Assembly (NCBI RefSeq): GCF_004348685.1
Contig: NZ_SMKO01000021.1
Coordinates: 1 to 64,000, forward strand
Direction of reading: 5' to 3'
DNA: 64,000 bases
Source: Nonomuraea deserti
Lineage (GTDB): Bacteria > Actinomycetota > Actinomycetes > Streptosporangiales > Streptosporangiaceae
The translations under genes were made by a program, and so were the position numbers. Each line of letters opens with the position of its first letter. Position 1 is the first letter of the stretch. The notes under the pieces are model-generated. The model did not search any database, was not told the origin of the DNA, and was given only the letters and a program-made list of their open reading frames with translations. This document shows positions 15,297 to 22,317 of the stretch, one piece after another.

Positions 15297-15902
15297 TCAA
15301 CGCTCCCCGGTACGCAGGCGCTCGCGGTGCACGGCGGGCACCGCGTCGGGGTAGGACACCTGCACGCCCCTGGCGACGTAGGCCGTCACGACCGCCTTGA
15401 TGAGGTCGCCGGGCAGGAACCCGAGCGTGAGCAGCGCCGCCGCGCCCAGCGACGCGCCGGTGACCATCGCCTGCACGGGAATCCCGACCAGGTAGACCAC
15501 GCCGACGCCGCCCACCAGGCTCGCCACGAGGAGCTGGAACCAGCCCGGCCGGCGGCCGGCCCGCTCGACCAGCCAGCCGGTCACCGCCGCGCCGGGCAGC
15601 CAGCCCAGCAGGAATCCCGCCGACGGCGCGGTGAACACGCCCAGCCCGCCGCGCCCGCCCGCCAGGAGCGGCAGTCCCGCCGCGACCAGCACGAGCAGCA
15701 CGGCGACGGCCAGCGCCGCCCGCCAGGAGCCGAGGATCGCGCCAGCCAGCATCACGCCCGCGGTCTGCAGGGTGATCGGGACCGCGTTGCCGAAGAGGCT
15801 CAACGAGCCCGGCAACCCGAGCGCGGCGATCAGCGCGGCGAACACGGCCACTCTCGCCAGGTCGCCCGTGGGGAACCTGTGCTGCTTCCCTTCATCCTTC
15901 AT
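15297..15902 (-). CDS. bioY: Biotin transporter substrate-binding subunit BioY
   Basis: 201 residues and six hydrophobic segments. The BioY landmarks are visible: ALIAALGLPGSLSLFGNAVPITLQTAGVMLAGAILG near the N-terminus, GGRGGLGVFTAPSAGFLLGW in the middle and LLTLGFLPGDLIKAVV near the end. BioY is the S component that binds biotin in the membrane. I use ATG 15902; an in-frame GTG at 15929 would add nine residues. It is the first gene of a five-gene operon with genes separated by seven bases or overlapping. No BirA or BioQ site could be recognised upstream by eye. Confidence 0.9.
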   Translation of the reverse strand: MKDEGKQHRFPTGDLARVAVFAALIAALGLPGSLSLFGNAVPITLQTAGVMLAGAILGSWRAALAVAVLLVLVAAGLPLLAGGRGGLGVFTAPSAGFLLGWLPGAAVTGWLVERAGRRPGWFQLLVASLVGGVGVVYLVGIPVQAMVTGASLGAAALLTLGFLPGDLIKAVVTAYVARGVQVSYPDAVPAVHRERLRTGER

Positions 15903-16023
15903 GGGGTCGATCTCACACCAGAACGGCACGCTTCACTCATGGAGGTATCCCACAACATTCGACTCGATCATCTGCCACCGGGATACGAGGCGCCGGCCGG
16001 AACGCTGTCCCGGTCCACGCGGA

Positions 16024-16701
16024 TCAGCCCTGCGGCGGGCTCTCCACTTCCGTGTGGTGCGCGGGCTGTTCCGGCCGGGGCACGGCTCTCAGCAGGGAAC
16101 GCAGCAGGTGCCCGGCGGTGCCGGCGGACACCTGACTAGGCGTGTTCATGAGCTGGGCGGCGAGCCCGTCGACGAACGTGTGCAGGAGAGCCGCCCAGAG
16201 CTCGACCTCGGCATCGGGGTGCGGGGCCGTGGCCTGGCCCGGGTCGCGGACCGGCTCGTGCCCGCGCAGGGCGGCGATGCACTGGCGGTGCAGCGCCCGC
16301 TGGTCGTTCCACGAGACCGAGCCCTCTTCCTGGGGGTGGAGACGCTCCCATTCGACGATCGCCGACCACAACGCGTATTCCTCGCGCCGCTCGTCGTCGA
16401 GCGGCAGCATCTCCTCCACGATGGTGGCGACCTGCTCGACCACCGATCCTCCGGTGCGGGGCCGCTGGGCGCGTGGGAGGACCCGCCGGCGGAGGGTGTC
16501 GGCGGTGGCCTGGACGACGTAGGCCTGCAGCGCGTGCTGGTTGCTGAAGTAGTGCCGCAGGGACCCGGTGGACCAGCCTGCTTCGGCGGCGACGCCGCGG
16601 ACGGTCACGCCGGCCAGCCCTTCGCGCAGGATGATCCGGATGGCCGCCTCCCCGAGCTCGGCCCGTCGCCGGTCGTGATCAACGAGTCTTGGCACGTCCA
16701 C
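16024..16701 (-). CDS. TetR family regulator
   Basis: 225 residues. The helix-turn-helix is GVTVRGVAAEAGWSTGSLRHYFSNQHALQAYV at about 32-63, with a TetR_C-like ligand domain after it. GTG start at 16701. It is divergent from the GAP-family membrane protein with an intergenic region packed with inverted repeats, so it most likely represses that transporter and itself. The biotin operon lies downstream in the same orientation, 121 bases away, and may be independent. Confidence 0.88.
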   Translation of the reverse strand: MDVPRLVDHDRRRAELGEAAIRIILREGLAGVTVRGVAAEAGWSTGSLRHYFSNQHALQAYVVQATADTLRRRVLPRAQRPRTGGSVVEQVATIVEEMLPLDDERREEYALWSAIVEWERLHPQEEGSVSWNDQRALHRQCIAALRGHEPVRDPGQATAPHPDAEVELWAALLHTFVDGLAAQLMNTPSQVSAGTAGHLLRSLLRAVPRPEQPAHHTEVESPPQG

Positions 16702-16756
16702 ATGCTAGTACGCGCGTGCTAACACGCCCGTGCTAGCATGTTGACACGGGCGTGTT
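16701..16756. promoter_or_regulatory. Nested operators in the tetR/GAP divergent region
   Basis: A 13-bp perfect inverted repeat (16720-16732, starting TAACACGCCCGTG, complement at 16745-16757) has a 12-base centre. CATGCTAG (16701-16708) and CTAGCATG (16733-16740) form another. Two direct copies of a CGTGCTA element lie at 16714-16720 and 16729-16735. A perfect -35 TTGACA at 16741-16746 points toward the transporter and lies between the arms of the long repeat. The layout strongly suggests TetR control of the transporter promoter. Confidence 0.65.
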
Positions 16757-16790
16757 ACTAAGACTCGTTGACTCCCCCTAGGAGAAGGCT

Positions 16791-17459
16791 TTGTCGATCC
16801 AGACGATCGCGGCGGTGCTGGGGCTGGCCCTGCTCGACACGCTGAGCCCCGCGCTGATCGGGATCACGCTCTATCTGCTGCTGTCCCGGCCGCACCGCAT
16901 GGGCGCGCTGCTGGGCACGTATCTCGCGACGGTCGCGATCGCGTACTTCACCCTGGGCGTGCTGCTCATGCTCGGCCTGGGCGCCGTCGTGCCCCGCGTC
17001 GACGACACCGTGTGGACCTGGGGGCAGGCCGCCTTCGGCGCGGCCCTCGTGGTGGGCAGCTACTTCATCCCCGACCGGGACCCCCACCGCGCATCCCCCA
17101 AGGCACGGTCCTTCACCATGCGCTCGATGCTGCTGCTGGGGCTGGGGACCTGGCTGTTCGAGTTCGCCACCGCCGTCCCCTACTTCGGCGCGATCGGCAT
17201 CATGACCCTCGCCGGCCTGCCCGCCGCCCAGTGGTCGCCGCTCCTCGGCGCCTACGTGACCATCATGGTGATCCCCGGCGTCCTGCTCTTCGCCGCATGG
17301 GCCGCCCTCGGCGAGCGGACGCGTGACCGGTTCGAACGCTGGCAGGGCAGGCTCGACTCCGGATCCCGCACCACATTGCGCTGGATCGTCGGGATAGCGG
17401 GAGTCCTCATCCTGCTGGACGCGGCACCCGACCAGATCACCATCACGGCGGGTCCGTGA
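16791..17459 (+). CDS. GAP/Sap-family membrane protein (LysE-like fold)
   Basis: 222 residues and about six membrane helices, with the N-terminal LALLDTLSPALIGITLYLLL typical of the GAP (glycopeptidolipid-addressing) proteins. This family in mycobacteria helps export surface lipids; the fold is related to LysE exporters. The cargo here is unknown. TTG start with AGGAG six bases upstream. Controlled probably by the divergent TetR. It converges on a small conserved gene with a strong palindrome at the junction. Confidence 0.82.
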   Translation: MSIQTIAAVLGLALLDTLSPALIGITLYLLLSRPHRMGALLGTYLATVAIAYFTLGVLLMLGLGAVVPRVDDTVWTWGQAAFGAALVVGSYFIPDRDPHRASPKARSFTMRSMLLLGLGTWLFEFATAVPYFGAIGIMTLAGLPAAQWSPLLGAYVTIMVIPGVLLFAAWAALGERTRDRFERWQGRLDSGSRTTLRWIVGIAGVLILLDAAPDQITITAGP

Positions 17460-17548
17460 CGATCCGCGGCGGCCGCACCTGACAGGCCCGCAACCCCCGG
17501 CCGCCGGTGCTCGTCACCGACGCGTGGGAGTCGCCGCCGGCCGCCCTC

Positions 17549-17572
17549 TCTGCCCCCTGATCAGGGGGCAGA
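17549..17572. terminator. 24-bp perfect palindrome between convergent genes
   Basis: TCTGCCCCCTGA and its exact complement abut at 17549-17572, forming a hairpin of about ten base pairs on either strand. It overlaps the stop codon of the minus-strand gene and lies 90 bases after the GAP gene, so a bidirectional terminator is the best reading. Confidence 0.55.
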
Positions 17573-17878
17573 CCCCGCGAGCCCCGGCCGGCGTCCGCCA
17601 CGCCGGATCTTGATGTCGCGCATGTCGGTCACCCCGATCTTCAGGATCTCGTACGGGTGCCCGTGCGCCTCCAGCGCGGCCATCGCGCCCAGAGCCGCCT
17701 CGTCCTCGCCGTCGTCCGGCCCGGCGGGCACCTGGCAGCGGAACGTGAACGCCGTGACGCTCTGGTCGTGGGTGAACGTGCCGGCCTCGGTGAAGACGGT
17801 GCCGCTCGCCGCCAGCACCCTGGCCCGGCCGGCGTCGTCCAACCCTGCGAACTTGCCCCTGATCGTCACCCTGAACAT
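17561..17878 (-). CDS. Small conserved protein, DUF6204-like
   Basis: 105 residues beginning MFRVTIRGKFAGLDDAGRAR, with AFTFRCQVPAG in the middle and a basic C-terminus. The start and layout resemble actinobacterial DUF6204 proteins, recalled from memory and not checked. No catalytic motif or membrane segment. It overlaps the end of the upstream TetR gene by 13 bases, so the two form one transcription unit. Function unknown. Confidence 0.7.
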   Translation of the reverse strand: MFRVTIRGKFAGLDDAGRARVLAASGTVFTEAGTFTHDQSVTAFTFRCQVPAGPDDGEDEAALGAMAALEAHGHPYEILKIGVTDMRDIKIRRGGRRPGLAGSAP

Positions 17879-18519
17879 GGTCGTTCCTCTCGTACGGCAT
17901 AGGTGAGAACCCGCTCGCCTAGCACGCTCTCCACGGTGTCGAGCAGCTCCAGCACCCGCTCGGCGATCACCTCCGGCCGCTCCCCCGCGGTGGCGCGGCG
18001 GGCGATGTCGCCCAGGACCAGCGCGTGCAGCGACCCGATGTGCCAGGCCATCACGCGCGGCAGCGGGTCATCCGGGGCCGCGCCGGTCTCCTCGGACAGG
18101 GCGGCGGCGAGCGTGTCCGTCATCCGGCGGCCCAGACCCTCGAGCCGGGCGGTCAGCGTGGGGGCGGCCAGCATCATCTCCAGGACCCGCCCGAACCCCG
18201 GGCTGAGGCCCACCTGGCGCTCGCGCCCGCGCACCTCCTGGCGCAGCCGCCCCAGCACGGCCCCCGCCGCCGACTCGCCCGGCTCGCGCGCCCGCACGAT
18301 GTCGGCGAGCCGCTGCGGCGACGCCTCGTCCGGCGGCAGGACGAGGTCCTCCTTGGACTCGAAGTAGTTGTAGACGGTGTTGACCGACACCTCGGCGGCC
18401 GCGGCGACCTCGGCGATGGTCACGTCGTCGAAGCCGCGCGCCACGAACAGGCCGAGGGCCGCCTCGGAGATGCGCTGCCTGGTCCGCCGCTTCTTCCGCT
18501 CCCGCAGCCCTTCCGCCAT
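17866..18519 (-). CDS. TetR family regulator
   Basis: 217 residues. The helix-turn-helix is VTIAEVAAAAEVSVNTVYNYFESKEDLV, preceded by the basic RERKKRRTRQRI; a helical C-terminal ligand domain follows. I chose ATG 18519 because the domain begins there and a -10-like TAGATT sits seven bases upstream, fitting a leaderless mRNA. A 36-bp near-perfect palindrome lies just upstream, overlapping the presumed -35. Next gene in the unit is the DUF6204-like protein. Confidence 0.88.
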   Translation of the reverse strand: MAEGLRERKKRRTRQRISEAALGLFVARGFDDVTIAEVAAAAEVSVNTVYNYFESKEDLVLPPDEASPQRLADIVRAREPGESAAGAVLGRLRQEVRGRERQVGLSPGFGRVLEMMLAAPTLTARLEGLGRRMTDTLAAALSEETGAAPDDPLPRVMAWHIGSLHALVLGDIARRATAGERPEVIAERVLELLDTVESVLGERVLTYAVREERPCSG

Positions 18520-18525
18520 AAATAG

Positions 18526-18575
18526 GAATCTACTGCAAAAGTTGAGTCCGCTGCAAATTTGCAGTGGACTCAACT
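18526..18575 (-). promoter_or_regulatory. Long palindromic operator and -10 of tetR
   Basis: Bases 18540-18575 form an 18+18 inverted repeat with a single mismatch (18550/18565), with core CTGCAAATTTGCAG. A further CTGCAAA half site lies at 18533-18539. On the minus strand TTGCAG-type -35 and TAGATT -10 (18526-18531) follow, seven bases before the ATG. TetR autoregulation is the likely function. The repeat could also act as a terminator for the upstream two-component operon. Confidence 0.6.
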
Positions 18576-18654
18576 GCCGGCAGGGTCCGGGAAGGCGCAG
18601 CGGGAGCCGCGGCACAAGAGATTCCACCCGCCCGCCGGCGTCGGCGGTGCGGGG

Positions 18655-19290
18655 TCATTTTCTGGGGAGGAGACCGCGCTGGAAGGCGGCGGCCACCGCC
18701 GCCGCCCGGTCGTTGACGCCCAGCTTGGCGTAGATGTGCAGCAGGTGCGTCTTGACCGTGGCCTCGCTGATGAACAGGCGGGCGGCCGCCTCCCGGTTGG
18801 TGGTGCCCTGGGCGATCAGGTCGAGGATCTCCAGCTCCCGCCCGCTCAGCGGGTCGGCGGGGGCGCGTACCTGGCCGAGCAGGCGGGTGGCCACCGACGG
18901 GGAGAGCGCGGCCTCCCCGCGCGCCGCCGCGGCGACCGCGCGCGCCAGTTCCTCCCTCAGCGCGTCCTTGAGGAGGTAGCCGGTCGCGCCCGCCTCGATC
19001 GCGGGCAGCACGTCGCTGTCGGTGTCGTACGTGGTCAGCACCAGCACCCGCGCCTTGAGCCCCAGCCGGGCGAGCTCCCTGATGGCCGTCACCCCGTCCA
19101 TCCTGGGCATCCGCAGGTCCATGAGGATCACGTCGGGGTCGAGTGCCCGCGCCAGGTCGACGGCCTGGGCGCCGTCGCCGGCCTCGGCGACCACCTCGAA
19201 ACCGGGATCGCCGGCGAACATGCCGCGGATGCCGTCGCGGACGATGGGGTGGTCGTCGGCTATCAGCAGCCGGACGGGGCTCTCAGGCAC
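18655..19290 (-). CDS. NarL/LuxR-family response regulator
   Basis: 211 residues. Receiver domain with ADDH acidic pair and phosphoacceptor Asp58 in ILMDLRMP; LuxR helix-turn-helix at about 150-200 (LSGRELEILDLIAQGTTNRE, EATVKTHLLHIYAKLGV). It overlaps its cognate kinase gene by eight bases and is the last gene of a four-gene run with an ABC-2 exporter. It probably activates that operon in response to the exported or inducing compound, as in DesKR-like exporter systems (inference). Confidence 0.93.
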   Translation of the reverse strand: MPESPVRLLIADDHPIVRDGIRGMFAGDPGFEVVAEAGDGAQAVDLARALDPDVILMDLRMPRMDGVTAIRELARLGLKARVLVLTTYDTDSDVLPAIEAGATGYLLKDALREELARAVAAAARGEAALSPSVATRLLGQVRAPADPLSGRELEILDLIAQGTTNREAAARLFISEATVKTHLLHIYAKLGVNDRAAAVAAAFQRGLLPRK

Positions 19291-20518
19291 TCCTCGACTC
19301 CTCAGGGGTGGTGGTCGGCGCGGTGATGGCGGGGACGACGGCGGAGACGGCGGTGCCGGCCCCGGGCTCGGACTCGATCTCGAAGGCGCCCGCCAGGCGG
19401 GTCACCCGGTCGCGCATCGACGCCAGGCCGAAGCCGCCGCCGTCGAGCGCGCGCGCCGGGTCGAAGCCCGCGCCGTCGTCGCGGACGTCGAGGCTGACCA
19501 CGTCCTCCATGTAGGACAGCGTGAGCCCGGCCCGCGACGCCCCGGCGTGCTTGGCGATGTTGGCCAGCGCCTCCTGGGCGATGCGGAGCAGGGTCGCCTC
19601 CACCTCCGGATGCAGGGGACGCGCCGTGCCGGTCGTGGCGACCTCCACGCGCACGGCGTTCAGCTCCGACCACCGGGCGGCGATCTCCGCGAGCGCCGCC
19701 GGCAGCGGGGCGGACTCCAGCGGGCCCGGCTGGACGGCGTGCACGGATCTGCGGGCCTCGGCCAGGCTCTCGCGGGCCAGCCCCACGGCGTGGTCGAGGT
19801 GCCGCCGCCACGCCTGCGGGTCGGCCTCGGTCTGCACGGCTGCCTGGAGCTGGGTGATGATGCCGGTCAGGCCCTGGGCGAGCGTGTCGTGGATCTCCCT
19901 GGCCATGCGCTGGCGCTCGTCGAGCACGCCGGCCTCGCGGGCCTGCAGGAGGAGCTGGGCGTGCAGGCCCGCGTTCTCCCGCATCGCCTCCTCCAGCCGC
20001 GTCACCATACGTTTGCGTTCGGCGCTGCGCTCGGCCGTGACCTCGCCGACGAAGCTGAACAGGCTGACCACGGCCACGATCGCGGCGGTGAAGAGCACGT
20101 GGGTGGCGATCGCGGACAGGGTGGGCTCGGGCAACCCTCCGCTGTAGGCCGTGATGGAGATGGCCGCCGTGGCCGCCACCCCGGCGAACCTCCACTTCCC
20201 CTTCAGCAGGTGCCAGGAATGGAGGTATCCGGTGAAGGCGAAGAAACTGCCGAACCACAATCCACGCGAGCAGAGCACCGCGATCAGGATCACCAGGCCC
20301 GTGACATAGACGACCGGATGGCGCTCGGGCATGAGCCAGATCCACGCCGCGGCGAGCGCGGCGAGGCCGAGCGTGACGAGATGGTACGTTCCCGGCCGGT
20401 CGTCGGCCAGCCACGACAGCGCCATGGAGATGGCCAGCAGGACGTACGGGACGGCGGTGAGCAGCCGCTGCAGCAGCCGCTCCCACTGATCCAGACGGGG
20501 GATGTCCCCTGTCGTCAT
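19283..20518 (-). CDS. Sensor histidine kinase (HisKA_3), DesK/NarX-like
   Basis: 411 residues. Five or six membrane helices occupy residues 20-160. A coiled linker is followed by the phosphoacceptor helix RQRMAREIHDTLAQGLTGII with His210. The ATPase domain has NIAKHAGAS and RDDGAGFDPARALDGGGFGLASMRDRV. It starts three bases after the ABC permease stop and overlaps the response regulator, so the exporter and the two-component system are made together. Its sensor has no extracellular domain, which suits membrane-active or exported compounds. Confidence 0.93.
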   Translation of the reverse strand: MTTGDIPRLDQWERLLQRLLTAVPYVLLAISMALSWLADDRPGTYHLVTLGLAALAAAWIWLMPERHPVVYVTGLVILIAVLCSRGLWFGSFFAFTGYLHSWHLLKGKWRFAGVAATAAISITAYSGGLPEPTLSAIATHVLFTAAIVAVVSLFSFVGEVTAERSAERKRMVTRLEEAMRENAGLHAQLLLQAREAGVLDERQRMAREIHDTLAQGLTGIITQLQAAVQTEADPQAWRRHLDHAVGLARESLAEARRSVHAVQPGPLESAPLPAALAEIAARWSELNAVRVEVATTGTARPLHPEVEATLLRIAQEALANIAKHAGASRAGLTLSYMEDVVSLDVRDDGAGFDPARALDGGGFGLASMRDRVTRLAGAFEIESEPGAGTAVSAVVPAITAPTTTPEESRSA

Positions 20519-20521
20519 CGC

Positions 20522-21226
20522 TCACTCCCAGCGGAAGAACCTGGCCGCGGCGAGGCTGACGATCACCGCGTACGCGGCCATGACGCCCAGCAGCGGCGGG
20601 TCCGGCGACAGCCCCGCCCAGACGTCATGAAGGGCCTGCCGGAAAGCGCCCAGAGGGGTGAAGGCGCCGATGCGCGCCAGGATATCCGGCATCTGGTCAA
20701 CCGGCTGCATGAGCCCGGCGAGGTAGGCCAGCGGGAAGTACAGCAGCACGCCCACCCCGTTGGCGGTGCGCCCGTTCGCCGCCACGGCCGCGATCAGCAG
20801 GCCGATGGCGAACATCGCGGCCGTGCCGAGCAGGAACACCGCGGCGACAGGCAGCGCCTGGGAGGGCAGGTGCGCGCCCAGGACGGCGCCCGCGACCGCG
20901 ATCAGCAGCGCGCAGGCGGTCAGCGCCAGCACGAGCTGCAGGATGAGCTGCACCGCCAGCATGCTCCCCGGCCGGACCGGGGTGGTGGACAGCCGGCGCA
21001 GGATCCCCCGTTCGCGGTAGGTGGCCAGGGTGGTCGGCAGCTGGTACAGGCCGACGAGGCCCACGGCGATCGCCAGCGTCATCGGCAGGAGCACCGTGTC
21101 GCCGGGTGGGATCGAGCTGCCGAAGACGACGAGGATGAACAGCGGGATGAGGATCGTGAAGATCGAGCCGGGCTCGCGGGCCAGCAGCTTGAGCTCGACG
21201 GTGGTGAGCTTGGTGATGACGGTCAT
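20522..21226 (-). CDS. ABC-2 type transporter permease
   Basis: 234 residues with six membrane helices. The N-terminus (LTTVELKLLAREPGSIFTIL) and the RERGILRRLSTTPVRPGSML loop are typical of ABC-2 permeases of drug/bacteriocin exporters. The ATG at 21226 is chosen because the conserved N-terminus begins there, 11 bases after the ATPase stop; the frame stays open far upstream within the ATPase gene but without homology. Partner ATPase is directly upstream; a dimer of this subunit would form the channel. Confidence 0.9.
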   Translation of the reverse strand: MTVITKLTTVELKLLAREPGSIFTILIPLFILVVFGSSIPPGDTVLLPMTLAIAVGLVGLYQLPTTLATYRERGILRRLSTTPVRPGSMLAVQLILQLVLALTACALLIAVAGAVLGAHLPSQALPVAAVFLLGTAAMFAIGLLIAAVAANGRTANGVGVLLYFPLAYLAGLMQPVDQMPDILARIGAFTPLGAFRQALHDVWAGLSPDPPLLGVMAAYAVIVSLAAARFFRWE

Positions 21227-21237
21227 GGGGGCCTGCC

Positions 21238-22155
21238 TCACAGGTGGAACGAGCGGCCGGTCAGGGCGGTGAACGCGTCGTCGAGCGTGCGCTTGTCGAT
21301 GCGCAGGTCCGCGACCGGGATGAGGTCGCGGGCCAGGGCCGAGGTGACGGCCGTGGCGAAGTCGCCCCGGCCCGTCACGCTCACCCGGTCGCCGTCGCGG
21401 GTCACGCCCGAGATGCCGGGAAGGCCGCTCAGCAGCGCGATCGGGTCGCTGGCGTCGCCGGCCATCAGCGTGAACCGCATCTGGTGCTCGGCGTCGACCC
21501 CGTCGATCAGCTCCGCCGGGCTGCCGGTCGCGACGATGCCGCCCCGGTCGAAGACCGCGACGCGGTCGCAGAGCTCCTCCACCTCGTCCATGAAGTGACT
21601 CACCAGAACCACGGTGACGCCCGACGCCCGCACCTGCTTGATCAGCTCCCAGGTGGCGCGGCGGGCCTGCGGGTCGAGCCCGCTGGTCAGCTCGTCGAGG
21701 AACGCCACCTTCGGATTGCCCACCAGGGCCAGGGCGATGAACAGCCGCTGCTTCTGGCCGCCCGACAGCTTGCCGAAGCGGGCGCCGCGCTTGCCGGCCA
21801 GCCCCCATTGCTCCAGCAGCTCGCGCCAGTCACGCGGCTCGGCGTAGAAGGAGGCGTACAGGTCGAGCGCCTCCCACACCTTGATGTTCTCGGGCAGCTG
21901 GGTGTGCTGGAGCTGCACCCCGATGCGCTCGCGCAGCGCGCGGCCGTCGCCGATCGGGTCGAGCCCGAGCACCCGGATCGTGCCGCCGTCGGGCCGCCGC
22001 AGACCCTCCACGCACTCGACGGTGGTGGTCTTGCCGGTGCCGTTGGGGCCGAGCAGGCCGAAGATCTCGCCCTGCTCGACGGAGAAGGAGACGCCGTCCA
22101 GAACCGTGTGGTCGCCGTACCTCTTGGTGAGGCCGGCGACGTCGATGACTGCCAT
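21238..22155 (-). CDS. ABC transporter ATP-binding protein (drug exporter type)
   Basis: 305 residues. Walker A GPNGTGKTT, signature KLSGGQKQR, Walker B VAFLDELTSGLD (Leu where Pro is usual in DEPT) and switch VLVSHFMDEVEELCD are all seen. The C-terminal 80 residues form the regulatory extension found in DrrA-like exporter ATPases. First gene of the operon ATPase-permease-kinase-regulator, so it is likely part of an inducible efflux pump for an antibiotic or lipid. An 18-bp perfect palindrome lies 80 bases upstream. Confidence 0.92.
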   Translation of the reverse strand: MAVIDVAGLTKRYGDHTVLDGVSFSVEQGEIFGLLGPNGTGKTTTVECVEGLRRPDGGTIRVLGLDPIGDGRALRERIGVQLQHTQLPENIKVWEALDLYASFYAEPRDWRELLEQWGLAGKRGARFGKLSGGQKQRLFIALALVGNPKVAFLDELTSGLDPQARRATWELIKQVRASGVTVVLVSHFMDEVEELCDRVAVFDRGGIVATGSPAELIDGVDAEHQMRFTLMAGDASDPIALLSGLPGISGVTRDGDRVSVTGRGDFATAVTSALARDLIPVADLRIDKRTLDDAFTALTGRSFHL

Positions 22156-22234
22156 GCGTCCATCATGGTTTCGCAGCTCACGGCGGGGATCGACCCGCCG
22201 GCCATGCTCGGCGGCGGATCGGGCTGAGCGCGGA

Positions 22235-22252
22235 ATCCACCGATCGGTGGAT
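22235..22252 (-). promoter_or_regulatory. 18-bp perfect palindrome upstream of ABC-exporter operon
   Basis: ATCCACCGATCGGTGGAT is a perfect palindrome between the esterase stop and the exporter operon start. It may be a response-regulator or TetR operator; as a hairpin it could also end the esterase transcript. Position alone cannot decide. Confidence 0.4.
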
Positions 22253-22317
22253 GGCGCGCCCAGCCCAGGCCTGATCGCGGCGCCCGCGGCAGTCGGCGCG
22301 GCCGCCGCGAGGCGGCG

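Noticed and set aside
15903-16023. BirA or BioQ operator before bioY
   Set aside because: No convincing dyad of either type could be found by eye.
15940-16139. Plus-strand frame starting MEVSHNIRLDHL between bioY and tetR
   Set aside because: It runs antis-sense into the tetR gene and turns to Arg/Ala-rich nonsense; the first 20 residues alone do not support a gene.
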